DNA of 64,000 bases from Streptacidiphilus albus JL83 (GTDB taxonomy: Bacteria; Actinomycetota; Actinomycetes; Streptomycetales; Streptomycetaceae), in NCBI RefSeq assembly GCF_000744705.1, contig NZ_JQML01000001.1, forward strand, positions 5,342,017 to 5,406,016, given 5' to 3'. How positions within the stretch are numbered: the stretch's first letter is position 1; each line of letters opens with the position of its first letter. Under the pieces are notes generated by a model that saw nothing but the letters and a program-made list of their open reading frames with translations, was not told where the DNA came from and did no database searches. Made by a program: the position numbers and the translations under genes. Of the stretch, positions 32,291 through 41,046 are shown in pieces.

Positions 32291-33079
32291 CTACAGGCTG
32301 TTCCAGGTGATGGAGAAGGCACCGCCGGAGAGCGAGGAGATGGTCGCCTCGGTGACGCCGGAGTCGGAGACCATGTTGATCCCGGTGGGGTTGGTGGAGC
32401 TCAGCGTGGCGCCGTTGACCGTCGACTTGCTGAAGTTCACCGTGCCGAAGTCGTCGAGCGGCAGCACGCCGCCGCTGTACGGGGCCTCGGCGATCACCTC
32501 GGCGGAGGAACGGGACAGGCCGCTCTCCTTCTTGGTGGTCTTCTTGCTCCAGCCCTCGGTGGAGTCGGTGAGGGTGAGGGTGTAGGTGTTGGAGGCGTAG
32601 CTGACGGTCTCGGTGATCACGTCACCGGGCTCGACCACGTTGTTGTAGGTGACCGGGTAGGCCGGGTACATCTCGTACCAGGCCGAGTACTCGGCCTGGC
32701 CGCCGGAGCAGTCGGCCTCGGTACCGGTCTGCTCGACGGAGTCGGAGCTGTAGCCGTCGAGCCCGACCCAGAAGCTGGAGTAGCCGTCGCCCTTGGAGCA
32801 GTTGACCGCGGGCTGGGTGAAGGTCGTCGACACGCTGGTGTAGGTCGAGCCGGTCGCGGCGTAGCCGGACCAGTTGTCGCTGGTGGTCGTCGCGTGCTTG
32901 ACGCCGCCGCCGTGGCTGACGAAGAACGGGGTGGCACCGCTCGCGCCGCTGACGTGGTGCATGGGGGCCTGCACCAGCGGGGCGGCGACGGCGGCGGGCA
33001 CGGCAGTGCCCGCAGCCATGGGGATGGCGGTGATCGCCGTGATGGCGGCGAGCCGGAGGGAACGGCGGAACGGGGACAT
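32291..33079 (-). CDS. Secreted G1-family glutamic endopeptidase (eqolisin-like), short form
   Basis: A 262-residue exported protein with a signal peptide ending near AVA/APL. The G1 fold is shown by NWSGYAATGSTYTSVSTTFTQP, FWVGLDGYSSDSVEQTGT with the predicted catalytic Gln117, YSAWYEMYP, and SSAEVIAEAP with the predicted catalytic Glu194. Cys94 and Cys124 may form a disulfide. G1 enzymes act at acidic pH outside the cell. It is a paralogue of the longer enzyme at 37600-38859. A perfect 16-bp palindrome lies about 100 bp upstream. Confidence 0.87.
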   Translation of the reverse strand: MSPFRRSLRLAAITAITAIPMAAGTAVPAAVAAPLVQAPMHHVSGASGATPFFVSHGGGVKHATTTSDNWSGYAATGSTYTSVSTTFTQPAVNCSKGDGYSSFWVGLDGYSSDSVEQTGTEADCSGGQAEYSAWYEMYPAYPVTYNNVVEPGDVITETVSYASNTYTLTLTDSTEGWSKKTTKKESGLSRSSAEVIAEAPYSGGVLPLDDFGTVNFSKSTVNGATLSSTNPTGINMVSDSGVTEATISSLSGGAFSITWNSL

Positions 33080-33175
33080 GAGTCTCCTCTTGGGCCAGTC
33101 CGTGGGTGTCCGGGGGCGCGGGCAGGCGGCCTCGCCGACCTCGTGAGCCGGTTCGCCGCAGTGCCAGCGGTCGAG

Positions 33176-33191
33176 CAGGTAGCGCTACCTG
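33176..33191. promoter_or_regulatory. Perfect 16-bp palindrome upstream of G1 peptidase
   Basis: CAGGTAGCGCTACCTG lies 97 bp before the start codon of the G1 peptidase gene (minus strand). It is placed as an operator would be; the binding protein is unknown. Confidence 0.45.
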
Positions 33192-33413
33192 ACACGGGAA
33201 GATATGAGGTGGACATGGCAAGCAACAAGAGGGTGGCGGGAACACGTCAGGGAGTTGACTGTGATTCATCCGTCGGCTGCTGTGCGATTGAATTCAAGCC
33301 TCCGCGCCCACCTGCTAATTCCCGCGCGGCCAGGGCCCGTTCACCACTGGCGCGCTGCTGTGCGGCGGTCCCGCCGGGGCGCAGCCCCGCCACCCCGGGT
33401 GGGGGTGGTTGAC
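33192..33413. other. Intergenic stretch between G1 peptidase and SnoaL-like gene
   Basis: No supported gene. It is the upstream side of the G1 gene and the downstream side of the SnoaL-like gene; a Pro/Arg-coding frame reads through but looks like a GC shadow. Confidence 0.4.
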
Positions 33414-33857
33414 TCAGGGGAAGACGACGGTCTTGGCGTGGAGGGTGTCGAAGTACTCGCGAACCTCGGTGATCAGGCCGTCCCGGACGGTGAAGATCGC
33501 CAGGCAGTGCTGGTCGTACTGGCCGCCGGCGCGGGCGACGGCCCGGGTGTTCCACTCGGCGAGCACCCGGTCGCCCTCCGAGAGCAGCCCGTCGAAGCTG
33601 AACTCCAGTGTCTCCGGGTGCAAGTGGGAGATCATCCGGGGGATGAACACCTCCAGGATCTCGTCCGCCCCGGTCCAGGTCCCGGAGATCGGCAGCTCGC
33701 CGACCATCTTCCAGGTCACGTCGGGGGCGAAGAAGGGACGCAGGGCGCCGAGGTCGCCGGAGGTCAGCGTCCGCATGTAGGCGAGGACGACCGCGCGGCT
33801 GGCGTCGGTGAGTTCGGCGGTGGCGGCGTTGGCGGTGGCGGTGGCGGTGGCGTTCAC
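33414..33857 (-). CDS. SnoaL-like/NTF2-fold protein
   Basis: A 147-residue single-domain protein of the SnoaL-like polyketide cyclase/ketosteroid isomerase fold: YMRTLTSGDLGALRPFFAPDVTW, then VREYFDTLHAKTVVFP at the end. The N-terminus is a short Ala/Thr repeat (ATATANAATAEL). The substrate is unknown. It is divergent from the LysR-type gene at 34003, which probably regulates it. Confidence 0.82.
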   Translation of the reverse strand: MNATATATANAATAELTDASRAVVLAYMRTLTSGDLGALRPFFAPDVTWKMVGELPISGTWTGADEILEVFIPRMISHLHPETLEFSFDGLLSEGDRVLAEWNTRAVARAGGQYDQHCLAIFTVRDGLITEVREYFDTLHAKTVVFP

Positions 33858-34002
33858 GGTGCATCTCCCTGGTGTGACCGGCGGGTTGTTCCCGACAGCT
33901 GAAGCCTAGGAAGCCGGACCGGGTCGTGGGAAAGTCCGGCTGTTCATCGCTTCAGAGCGGATCGGCATCGGCACAGCTCAGCGCGGTCGTATGCTGGCCG
34001 GC

Positions 34003-34908
34003 ATGGCAGAACTCAGGCGGCTCCGGTACTTCCTGGCCGTGGCCGAGGAACTGAACTTCACCCGCGCCGCCGAGCGGCTGCACATCGCCCAGCCCGCACT
34101 GAGCCGTCAGGTCAAGGAACTGGAGCGGGAGCTGGGGGTCAAGCTGCTCGACCGCACCACCCACGCGGTCGGGCTGACCGAGGCCGGGCTGGTGCTGCAG
34201 CAGCGCGGGACGGCGCTCTGCGCCGAGGAGGACCGGATGCTGCGCGAGGTGCGCGGCTTCGCCCAGGGCGCGCAGGGGACGCTGACCCTCGGCTTCAGCG
34301 CCAGCATCGGCTACGAGACCGCGCCCGCCCTGCTGGCGGCCCTGGTCGAGCGGCACCCCGGGATCGCGGTCGGCACCCGGCTGCTGCCGACCGCCGAGAT
34401 CCTGGCCGGCGTCGCCGACGGGACCCTCGACGCGGGCCTGGTCCGGTGTCCGCCGCCCACCCCGGCCCTGGAACAGACCCTGGTGCGGTTGGAGGCGCAG
34501 GGGGTGCTGATGGCCAAGGACCACGCGCTGGCCGGCGCCGCCTCGGTGGAGGTGACCGCACTGGCCGGGCAGACCGTGCTGATCCACCCGCGCGAGCAGA
34601 ACCCCGGCCACTACGACGCGGTCACCGCAGTCCTGGCCGGGGCCGGGGTCGAACCCCGGCTGCTGCTGCGGCAGATCTCCTTCGACGCCGCGAACACCCC
34701 CGTCTCCGACGGCTCGGCGGTCTCCGTCGTCGGCGAGTCGGCGGCCGTGAGCCTGCCCGGCGGACTGGTCTGGCGTCCGCTCTCACCGGCCGCGACCGTC
34801 GAGATCCACCTGCTGACCAGGGGCGGCCCGCGCCGGAACGCCGTCGGCCAGCTGCTGCGCACCGCCACCGACACCGCCCGCGCGGCCGGCTGGCTGACCG
34901 CGGGCTGA
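34003..34908 (+). CDS. LysR-type transcriptional regulator
   Basis: A 301-residue regulator. The N-terminal HTH is [39 protein letters not shown]; the rest is a periplasmic-binding-like effector domain ([27 protein letters not shown]). ATG 34003 (MAELRRL) fits the family start. The 145-bp divergent spacer to the SnoaL-like gene would hold a LysR site; no single T-N11-A motif stood out. Confidence 0.9.
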   Translation: MAELRRLRYFLAVAEELNFTRAAERLHIAQPALSRQVKELERELGVKLLDRTTHAVGLTEAGLVLQQRGTALCAEEDRMLREVRGFAQGAQGTLTLGFSASIGYETAPALLAALVERHPGIAVGTRLLPTAEILAGVADGTLDAGLVRCPPPTPALEQTLVRLEAQGVLMAKDHALAGAASVEVTALAGQTVLIHPREQNPGHYDAVTAVLAGAGVEPRLLLRQISFDAANTPVSDGSAVSVVGESAAVSLPGGLVWRPLSPAATVEIHLLTRGGPRRNAVGQLLRTATDTARAAGWLTAG

Positions 34909-35005
34909 GCGACAGCCGGCCGGCCGCGATGGCCGTGGCCGGCGGCCGTCCCGGCATCCGGGACGGCCGGTGACGCCCCGGGCGCGGGCTCGCTAGGGTC
35001 GCGGC

Positions 35006-35644
35006 ATGGACTACACCACGCCCCGGTGGGCGAGTTCGGCCCTGCTGGTGATCGACGTCCAGCAGGACTTCCTGGACGAAGGACCGGTGCCGATCCCCGG
35101 CACCACCGCCGTGCTGCCCCGACTCGCGGAGCTGGTCGCGGCCTATCGGGCGGCGGGACGGCCGATCGTCCACATCGTCCGGCTCTATGTGCCGGGCGGC
35201 AGCGACGCCGACCCGCCGCGCCGGGCCTCGGTCGAGGCCGGAGCGCGGATCGTCGCCCCGGGCACCCCCGGCAGCCGACTGGCGCCCGCCGTCCTCGGCG
35301 ACCGCGACGCCGAGCTGGACGCGGAGGCCCTGCTGGCCGGAGATCCGCAGCGGCTCGGCGAGGCGGAGGTGGTGCTCTACAAGCCGCGCTGGGGTGCCTT
35401 CCACCGCACCGGACTGGAGCAGCTGCTGCGCGAGCAGGGCGTCGACACGGTGGTGGTGGCCGGCTGCAACCTGCCCAACTGCCCCCGGGCGACCCTGTTC
35501 GAGGCCAGCTCCCGCGACTTCCGCACGGTGCTGGTCACCGACGCGGTGTCGATGACCACCCCGGAGCGCCTCGCCGACCTGGCCGGAATCGGCGTCCACC
35601 TGGCCACCACGGCCGAGGTCGTCGACGCCGGACGGCGGGGCTGA
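35006..35644 (+). CDS. Isochorismatase-like cysteine hydrolase
   Basis: A 212-residue cytoplasmic hydrolase. The catalytic triad is visible: Asp17 in LLVIDVQQDF, Lys126 in LYKPRWGAF, and Cys159 in AGCNLPNCPRATLFEAS. Family members hydrolyse isochorismate, nicotinamide or N-carbamoyl compounds; the substrate is not clear. It is on the same strand as LysR with a 97-bp gap. Confidence 0.88.
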   Translation: MDYTTPRWASSALLVIDVQQDFLDEGPVPIPGTTAVLPRLAELVAAYRAAGRPIVHIVRLYVPGGSDADPPRRASVEAGARIVAPGTPGSRLAPAVLGDRDAELDAEALLAGDPQRLGEAEVVLYKPRWGAFHRTGLEQLLREQGVDTVVVAGCNLPNCPRATLFEASSRDFRTVLVTDAVSMTTPERLADLAGIGVHLATTAEVVDAGRRG

Positions 35645-35673
35645 GTTGCCGGCGCGGAGCCACCCGCTCGACC

Positions 35674-35745
35674 GCGCCTCGCACACGCTGCACACTGCGC
35701 CTCGCACACACTGCGCCTCGCACACACACTGCGCCTCGCACACGC
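35674..35745. repeat. Short imperfect tandem repeat (gcgcctcgcacac)
   Basis: The motif gcgcctcgcacac starts at 35674, 35697, 35713 and 35731, separated by variable cac/ctg-containing bases. The region between 35644 and 35986 has no convincing gene; an open frame of 76 codons runs through it but has no recognisable domain. Confidence 0.75.
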
Positions 35746-35985
35746 TGCGCCTGATCGACGAAGTCGACCCGGCCGTCCGGGCGTTCGTCGCTGGGCCGGG
35801 GCCGACGAACCAACTGCTCGGCCGGGGAGCCGAACTGGCCGTGGCGTTGGATGCGATTGCGCCCAACGGGTGCTGACGGATCGATTCGGCATCCACGTTC
35901 GAGTGACTGCACGCATCCGCGAGCGGGAGCGGGGGAACCAGGACGAGACGTCGCTGTCCCCCCTCTCCGTACAAGGAACTCCCGC

Positions 35986-36342
35986 ATGCGTCTCCGCAAC
36001 TCCGTCGCCGCCGCCGTCGGCGCGCTCGTACTCGTCCTGGCCCTGCCGACCTCCGCCCAGGCGGCCGACGGCCGGTTCACCTACATCTCGCACGACGGGG
36101 GCTGGTCGCAGGGGCGTTACCTCTCCGACCCGCCGAGCGGAGTGTGCATCACCCTCCCCGGGGCCGAGGACCCGGTGGGCCGGCCGGCCGACAGCCCGCG
36201 CAACGACACGGACGCCTGGGCCAGGGTCTTCACCGGGACCGGCTGCGACGGGGACTACTTCGACCTCCGGCCCTCCGGCGGCCGCGCCTCCGACCGGCTG
36301 AAGCTGCGCTCGGTCGTCTTCTCCTGGCCTGACCTGGACTGA
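35986..36342 (+). CDS. Small secreted protein
   Basis: A 118-residue exported protein with a clear signal peptide (MRLRNSVAAAVGALVLVLAL, cleavage AQA/ADG). The mature part reads GRFTYISHDGGWSQGRYLSDP, GVCITLPGAEDP, and has two cysteines (VCIT and TGCDG) likely to pair. It ends RSVVFSWPDLD. I recognise it as a type of small streptomycete secreted protein of unknown role. aagga lies 8 bases before the ATG. Confidence 0.8.
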   Translation: MRLRNSVAAAVGALVLVLALPTSAQAADGRFTYISHDGGWSQGRYLSDPPSGVCITLPGAEDPVGRPADSPRNDTDAWARVFTGTGCDGDYFDLRPSGGRASDRLKLRSVVFSWPDLD

Positions 36343-36368
36343 CCTGGACTCACCTGACCTGACCTGAT
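36327..36368. repeat. Short direct repeats of ctgacctgga
   Basis: The sequence runs gcctgacctggactgacctggactcacctgacc and on, four to five copies of gacctg(gact), covering the last codons and stop of the secreted protein gene. Confidence 0.7.
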
Positions 36369-36386
36369 CCGATCTGCCGTCCGGGC

Positions 36387-36421
36387 GAGCGCTGCCGACC
36401 GTTGTCCCATCGGCAGCGCTC
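36387..36421. terminator. Terminator between convergent genes
   Basis: A perfect 12-bp stem (gagcgctgccga and complement) with an 11-base loop, between the stop codons at 36342 (+) and 36439 (-). Confidence 0.8.
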
Positions 36422-36438
36422 AACCGTGTCCGGCTGCG

Positions 36439-37404
36439 TCACAGCCAGCCGCGTCGGGCCGCCTGGATGCCGGCCTGGAACCGGGTCTGCGCGTCGAGCA
36501 CGGTCAGGATGTGCCCCACCCGTCGGGTGACCGTCCGCTGGGTGATCCCCAGCGCCCGGACGATCGACGAGTCCTTCATCCCGCTGGCCAGCATCGCCAG
36601 CAGCTCGCGGTCGCGCTGGTCCAGCAGTTCGCCGGAGGCGACGGTCGCGCCCAGCGGGGTCGCCCGTTCCCACAACAGGTCGAAGCAGGTGGCCAGCGCG
36701 GTCAGCAGCGGCGAGGCGCGGACGAAGATGGCGGCGGTCGGCGGGTTGGGCCCCGGATCCATCGGGATCATCGCGCTGTGCCGGTCCGCGATCAGCATCT
36801 TCAGCTTGACCGAGGGCAGGGTCCTGGCCTCCTCGCCGGCGGCGATGCAGGCCATGGTGAAGGCCATCCGCTGCTTGTCGTCCAGTCCGGAGGAGTCGTA
36901 GATGACCCGGCAGGAGACACCCCGGCGCAGCAGTTGGAACTCGATCGGGTTGGCGATCGGGCTGTCGAAGTAGGGCGGGCAGTCCACCACCCGCATCTCC
37001 CGCTGCGCGCCCAGTTGCATCTGCTCCACCCGGTGCCGCATCTGCGCCTGGCCCTCGACCAGTTCCACCAGGTCGCCGCTGTCGCCGGGGCGCGCGCCCG
37101 GCAGCGCCGCGGCCAGAGCGGTGACCCGGGTCCGCAGTTGTTCCAGCTGTTGGCGACGGGCCTCGGCGAGGGCCTCGACCGCTACCTGCGGCGGGGCCGC
37201 GGTGTAGCGGGCCGGGGAGCCGGCCAGCCGGGTGACCAGCCCGGATTCCACCAGCCGCCGCAGGCAGGGACGCATCCGCGCCGGTGTCATACCGACCGAT
37301 TCGGCGAGCTGGGCCGTGGTGCAGCGCGGGGTGGACAGGACATGCACGTACAGGGTGCTCTCGGCGGCGCCGAGACCAACGGGCTCCAGCAGGATGTCCG
37401 GCAT
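36439..37404 (-). CDS. TrmB-like/LuxR-type two-HTH transcriptional regulator
   Basis: A 321-residue regulator. The N-terminal winged helix (LGAAESTLYVHVLSTPRCTTAQLAESVGM, residues about 10-60) is TrmB-like. The C-terminal end has a LuxR-type HTH: LDQRDRELLAMLASGMKDSS, IVRALGITQRTVTRRVGHIL. Such proteins are common in Streptomyces and often control neighbouring secreted or specialised genes. The ATG at 37404 was chosen because the conserved domain begins right after it. It is divergent from the second G1 peptidase, a candidate target. Confidence 0.84.
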   Translation of the reverse strand: MPDILLEPVGLGAAESTLYVHVLSTPRCTTAQLAESVGMTPARMRPCLRRLVESGLVTRLAGSPARYTAAPPQVAVEALAEARRQQLEQLRTRVTALAAALPGARPGDSGDLVELVEGQAQMRHRVEQMQLGAQREMRVVDCPPYFDSPIANPIEFQLLRRGVSCRVIYDSSGLDDKQRMAFTMACIAAGEEARTLPSVKLKMLIADRHSAMIPMDPGPNPPTAAIFVRASPLLTALATCFDLLWERATPLGATVASGELLDQRDRELLAMLASGMKDSSIVRALGITQRTVTRRVGHILTVLDAQTRFQAGIQAARRGWL

Positions 37405-37599
37405 GCCGTCCACTTTAGTGAGTGTGCGCAACACCGCCGGGGCGTTGGCGAGTTGTAGCCAATGTCCACCTTTCGGCATTGTGGCCCTTCAACACCGCCC
37501 CTACCTTCCTGACCACTGTCCGTCAATTCGGCGGCCGGGGGCCTGTGCGGAGGCGATCCCGGATTCTGCAGCCGTCCTGCACAGTTGAGGAGTCCCACC

Positions 37600-38859
37600 G
37601 TGCGCTCAGCCCGAATACTGCCTGTGGTCGCGATGACCCTGGGCCTCATGGGGGCCGCGATCGGCACCGCCCAGGCCGCCCCGGCCGCGGCCGCCGAGCA
37701 TGTGGTCAGCCATCCGCGTACCGACGCGGTCACCGTGCCGGCCCAGATCGTCTCGCACTTCTCCCACCTGCTCAACGCCCGGCGCCAGGCCCTCGCCGCC
37801 ACCCAGACCAGCACCAACTGGTCCGGCTACGCGGCCACCGGCAGTACGTACACCACGGTGACCTCCAGCTGGACCGAGCCCTCGGTCTCCTGCACCGCGG
37901 ACGGCATCGTCGCCTTCTGGATAGGACTGGACGGCTGGGGCAGCACCAGCGTCGAGCAGGACGGCACCGGCGTCGACTGTTCCAGCGGCTCGCCGCAGGC
38001 CTTCGCCTGGTGGGAGACCTACCCGGCCAACTCGATCCAGGAGTACAACAAGCCGGTGGCCGCGGGCGACCGGCTGACCTCGACCGTGACCTCCGAGAGC
38101 GGCGGCCGGTACGACATGGTGCTGACCGACTCCACCGAGGGTTGGACCGAGAACAACGTGGTGGCCGGACCCTCGGGTGCCGCCAACGCCAGCGCCGAGG
38201 TCATCGCCGAGGCGGTCAGCTCCAACAGCGGCGTCACCCCGCTGCCGAACTTCGGCACCGTGCAGTTCACCGGGTCCACCATCGACAGCGGTTCGCTGCA
38301 GGCATCCGGGGCCCAGCCGATCGACATGACTGGCAGCGGCGGCGCCGTCATCGCCTCGACCAGTACGGCCGACAGCTCCGGGGACTTCAACGTCAGCTAC
38401 GGCAGCGGTACCTCCAGCGGCAACACCGTCACCGTCAACTCGCCCGGGAGCCAGTCCTCGGCCCTCGGCGCCCAGGCCGACCTCCAGGTCAGCGGCACGG
38501 ACTCGGGCGGCGCGGCGCTCACCTACAGCGCCACCGGGCTGCCGCCGAAGACGAGCATCAGCTCCTCCGGACTGATCACCGGGACGCTCAACACTGCCGG
38601 CAGCTACAACGTCACGGTGACCGCCACCGACTCCACCGGCGCGACCGGCAGTGCCTCGTTCACCTGGACCGTGGGCGGCAGCACCCCGCCGCCGCCCGGT
38701 TGCGGCGGACTCTCCGCCTGGAGCGCCACCAGCTCCTACGTGCCCGGCGACCAGGTCTCCTACAACGGCGACAAGTGGAACTCGACCTGGTACTCGACCG
38801 GCGCGGTGCCCGGCGCGGCCGGCTCCTGGGCCGTCTGGCAGGAGGTCGGCGCCTGCTGA
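37600..38859 (+). CDS. Secreted G1-family glutamic endopeptidase with putative-Ig and chitin-binding modules
   Basis: A 419-residue exported protein. Signal peptide to AQA/APA. The G1 domain has NWSGYAATGSTYTTVTSSWTEP, FWIGLDGWGSTSVEQDGTG (catalytic Gln120), and ASAEVIAEAV (catalytic Glu200). Then comes a cadherin-like/He_PIG module (YSATGLPPKTSISSSGLITG) and a C-terminal CBM5/12-type chitin-binding module (WSATSSYVPGDQVSYNGDKW). The start GTG 37600 has GAGGAG ahead. It shares the core with the short G1 enzyme at 32291-33079. Confidence 0.88.
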   Translation: MRSARILPVVAMTLGLMGAAIGTAQAAPAAAAEHVVSHPRTDAVTVPAQIVSHFSHLLNARRQALAATQTSTNWSGYAATGSTYTTVTSSWTEPSVSCTADGIVAFWIGLDGWGSTSVEQDGTGVDCSSGSPQAFAWWETYPANSIQEYNKPVAAGDRLTSTVTSESGGRYDMVLTDSTEGWTENNVVAGPSGAANASAEVIAEAVSSNSGVTPLPNFGTVQFTGSTIDSGSLQASGAQPIDMTGSGGAVIASTSTADSSGDFNVSYGSGTSSGNTVTVNSPGSQSSALGAQADLQVSGTDSGGAALTYSATGLPPKTSISSSGLITGTLNTAGSYNVTVTATDSTGATGSASFTWTVGGSTPPPPGCGGLSAWSATSSYVPGDQVSYNGDKWNSTWYSTGAVPGAAGSWAVWQEVGAC

Positions 38860-38880
38860 CCGGCTGATCCGAACCCACCC

Positions 38881-38910
38881 GCCCGCGCCGGCTCAGCCCC
38901 CGGCGCGGGC
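38881..38910. terminator. Terminator between convergent G1 peptidase and MFS genes
   Basis: An 11-bp perfect stem (gcccgcgccgg and complement) with an 8-base loop. Confidence 0.75.
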
Positions 38911-38912
38911 CC

Positions 38913-40355
38913 TCACGTGGTCGGCCGTGCCTCGGGCCGTGCCTCCAACCGTCCATCCGGCTGCTGTCCATCCGGCTGCCCCTCGGGCCGCGCCGGGCGG
39001 GGCGGGAGCAGCGCGGTCGACGGCAGCCCGAGCGCGGCGAGCACGGCCAGGACGAGCAGCGCACGGCCCATGGCCGGGGCGCCGGGCGACGCGGCGTGGG
39101 CGGAGGCGGCGACGGCGATGCCAAGGGTGGGACCGATGTTCATCGCGGTCTGCTTCAACCCGCCGACCACCCCGGCGTATCCGGCCGGGGCGTCACCGAT
39201 GACGGTCCCGGTGGCGGTGACCATCACGAACGCGAATCCCGCGCCGAGCGCGGCGAAACTCGCCCCGGCCGCCGCCAACGTGTCGGCCGGACCCAGCCGC
39301 GACATCCCGGCTATGCCGAGGACGACGAGGACCGAGCCGACGACCGCGTTCCGGCGCGGTCCGTACCGGCTCAGCGCGGCACCGGCGACCGGTGCGCCGA
39401 GGACCATGAACACGGTCAGCGGCAGCACCCGCAGGCCGCAGTCGAGCGGGTCGAGGCGCAGCACGTTCTGGAGGTAGAACGTGGCCGTGAACAGTGCGCC
39501 GTACATGCCGGCGCCGGTGAACAGCAGGATCGCCATCGACGCGGTCACCGGTGCGGAGCGGGTCACGGCACGGGGCACGATCGGGTCGGCGGCACGGCGC
39601 TCGTGCCGAACGAGTACGGCGGTCAGGCCCGTGGTGGCGAACAGTCCGAGCAGCGTCCGCGGGTCGGCCCAGCCGTGGGCGGGTATCCCGGCCAGGGTGT
39701 CGACCAGCACCGCGAGCGCGGCGGCGAGCAGGGCCGCGCCGCCGAGGTCGAGCCGTCGGCCGCCGGTGCCGTCGGTGCTGCCCCCGCGCTCCGCCTCCGG
39801 CGGTCGGACCGCGAGGGTGAGTGCGGCGATCAGCACGGCGACCGGCGTGTTGAGCCAGAACACCGAGCGCCAGCCCAGGTGTGCCACCAGCACGCCGCCG
39901 AGCAGCGGGCCGACCCCGGCCGCCACCCCGATCGCACTGGTGCGCACGGCGACCACCCGGCCGAGCCGGTCCGCCGGGGCGGCCAGCCGCAGCAGGGCGA
40001 GGGTGGCCGGCTGGAGCAGCGCGCCGAACCCGCCCTGGACGGCGCGCAGACCGATGGCCCAGCCGACCGACGGGGCGAGCGCGATGCCGGCCGAAGCGGC
40101 CCCGAAGCCGAGGACGCCGACGAACAGCAGCCGCTGGTGCCCGTAACGGTCCCCGAGACGGCCGGAGACGACCAGCAGCGCCGCCACCGCGACCAGGTAG
40201 CCGGTGCTGGTCCACTGGACCTGGGCCACGCCGGCGCCGAGGTCCCGCCCCAGGCTGGGCTGCGCCACCAGCAGCACGGTGCCGTCCATGGCGACCAGCA
40301 TCGCGCCGACCACGCTGACCACCAGCGCGAGCCGGCGGCGCACGGACGCGGTCAC
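38913..40355 (-). CDS. DHA2-type MFS multidrug transporter
   Basis: A 480-residue transporter with about 14 hydrophobic segments. Motif A is GRLGDRYGHQRLLF and the antiporter motif C region includes GPLLGGVLVAHLGWRSVFWL. The first helix has MDGTVLLVAQPSLGRDL, as in DHA2 drug:H+ antiporters. The GTG start overlaps the TetR stop by four bases (GTGA), so both are translated together. The C-terminus is a Pro/Arg/Glu-rich tail. Confidence 0.87.
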   Translation of the reverse strand: MTASVRRRLALVVSVVGAMLVAMDGTVLLVAQPSLGRDLGAGVAQVQWTSTGYLVAVAALLVVSGRLGDRYGHQRLLFVGVLGFGAASAGIALAPSVGWAIGLRAVQGGFGALLQPATLALLRLAAPADRLGRVVAVRTSAIGVAAGVGPLLGGVLVAHLGWRSVFWLNTPVAVLIAALTLAVRPPEAERGGSTDGTGGRRLDLGGAALLAAALAVLVDTLAGIPAHGWADPRTLLGLFATTGLTAVLVRHERRAADPIVPRAVTRSAPVTASMAILLFTGAGMYGALFTATFYLQNVLRLDPLDCGLRVLPLTVFMVLGAPVAGAALSRYGPRRNAVVGSVLVVLGIAGMSRLGPADTLAAAGASFAALGAGFAFVMVTATGTVIGDAPAGYAGVVGGLKQTAMNIGPTLGIAVAASAHAASPGAPAMGRALLVLAVLAALGLPSTALLPPRPARPEGQPDGQQPDGRLEARPEARPTT

Positions 40356-41011
40356 CCGGGCACCGGCCCCAGGTGGGCCTCCAGCACCGCCGCCAGCAGC
40401 CGATCGAGCGACTCCTCGCCGTCGACGCCGCCGCCGACGTCGACGCTGCCCCCGGCCGTCGCGCCCGTGATCAGCTGCAGGCTGCCCCACGCCCAGAGTT
40501 GGGCCAGTCCGTGCAGGTTCGCCCAGAGGGCGGCGGCGGTCACCGCAGCCGACGCCGGGTCGTCCTGCCCGGTCCGGCAACGGGCGACGAGCGCGACCAC
40601 GCCTTCGAACAGCGGGACCGACGACTCCCGCAACTGCCGTTCGCCCGAGGCGTGCCGGTCGCTGTCGAGCAGATCGTGACGGAACATCAGCTCGAACATT
40701 CCACGGCACTCCAGCGCGTACCCGAGGTACGCCCGGGCGACGGCCCGCACCTGGGCCCGGGGTGACGCCGTACCGGCGATCGCCTGCTGGAAGCGGGCCC
40801 CGAGGTCCGCGAAGCCCCGCTGGGCGATGGCCGAAAGCAGGGCGTGGTGCGTCGGGAAGTACCGGCGCGGCGCCCCGTGCGAGACCCCCGCCCGGCGGGC
40901 GATCTCCCGCAGCCCCACCGAGGCAGAACCCTCGGCCAGCACCAGTTCCACCCCGGCATCGATCAGCCGCTCCCGGAGCGAACCCACGTCGTTCATGGAC
41001 GCTGTAGTCAT
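40352..41011 (-). CDS. TetR-family repressor (efflux operon)
   Basis: A 219-residue regulator. The HTH is LIDAGVELVLAEGSASVGLREIARRAGVSHGA split over about residues 15-45, followed by RRYFPTHHALLSAI; the C-terminal ligand domain is TetR_C-like. The start codon (ATG 41011) lies inside the first arm of a doubled palindrome, so binding would block its own transcription or translation. It is co-translated with the MFS gene downstream. Confidence 0.88.
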   Translation of the reverse strand: MTTASMNDVGSLRERLIDAGVELVLAEGSASVGLREIARRAGVSHGAPRRYFPTHHALLSAIAQRGFADLGARFQQAIAGTASPRAQVRAVARAYLGYALECRGMFELMFRHDLLDSDRHASGERQLRESSVPLFEGVVALVARCRTGQDDPASAAVTAAALWANLHGLAQLWAWGSLQLITGATAGGSVDVGGGVDGEESLDRLLAAVLEAHLGPVPG

Positions 41012-41046
41012 AGACACTGTCTACCAGTCTCGGTAGACAGTGTCTA
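41011..41046. promoter_or_regulatory. Doubled palindromic TetR operator
   Basis: A perfect 15-bp inverted repeat (tagacactgtctacc ... ggtagacagtgtcta) with a 6-base spacer. Each arm also contains the 13-bp palindrome TAGACACTGTCTA or its complement. It covers the TetR start and the stop codon of the upstream LysR gene. Confidence 0.8.

Noticed and set aside
35674-35745. Possible CRISPR-like repeat array
   Set aside because: Repeats are 13 bp with spacers of a few bases that are themselves repetitive; no cas genes are near.
35646-35876. A 76-codon plus-strand frame through the gcgcctcgcacac repeats
   Set aside because: The repeats dominate the product and there is no ribosome site; I report only the repeat.
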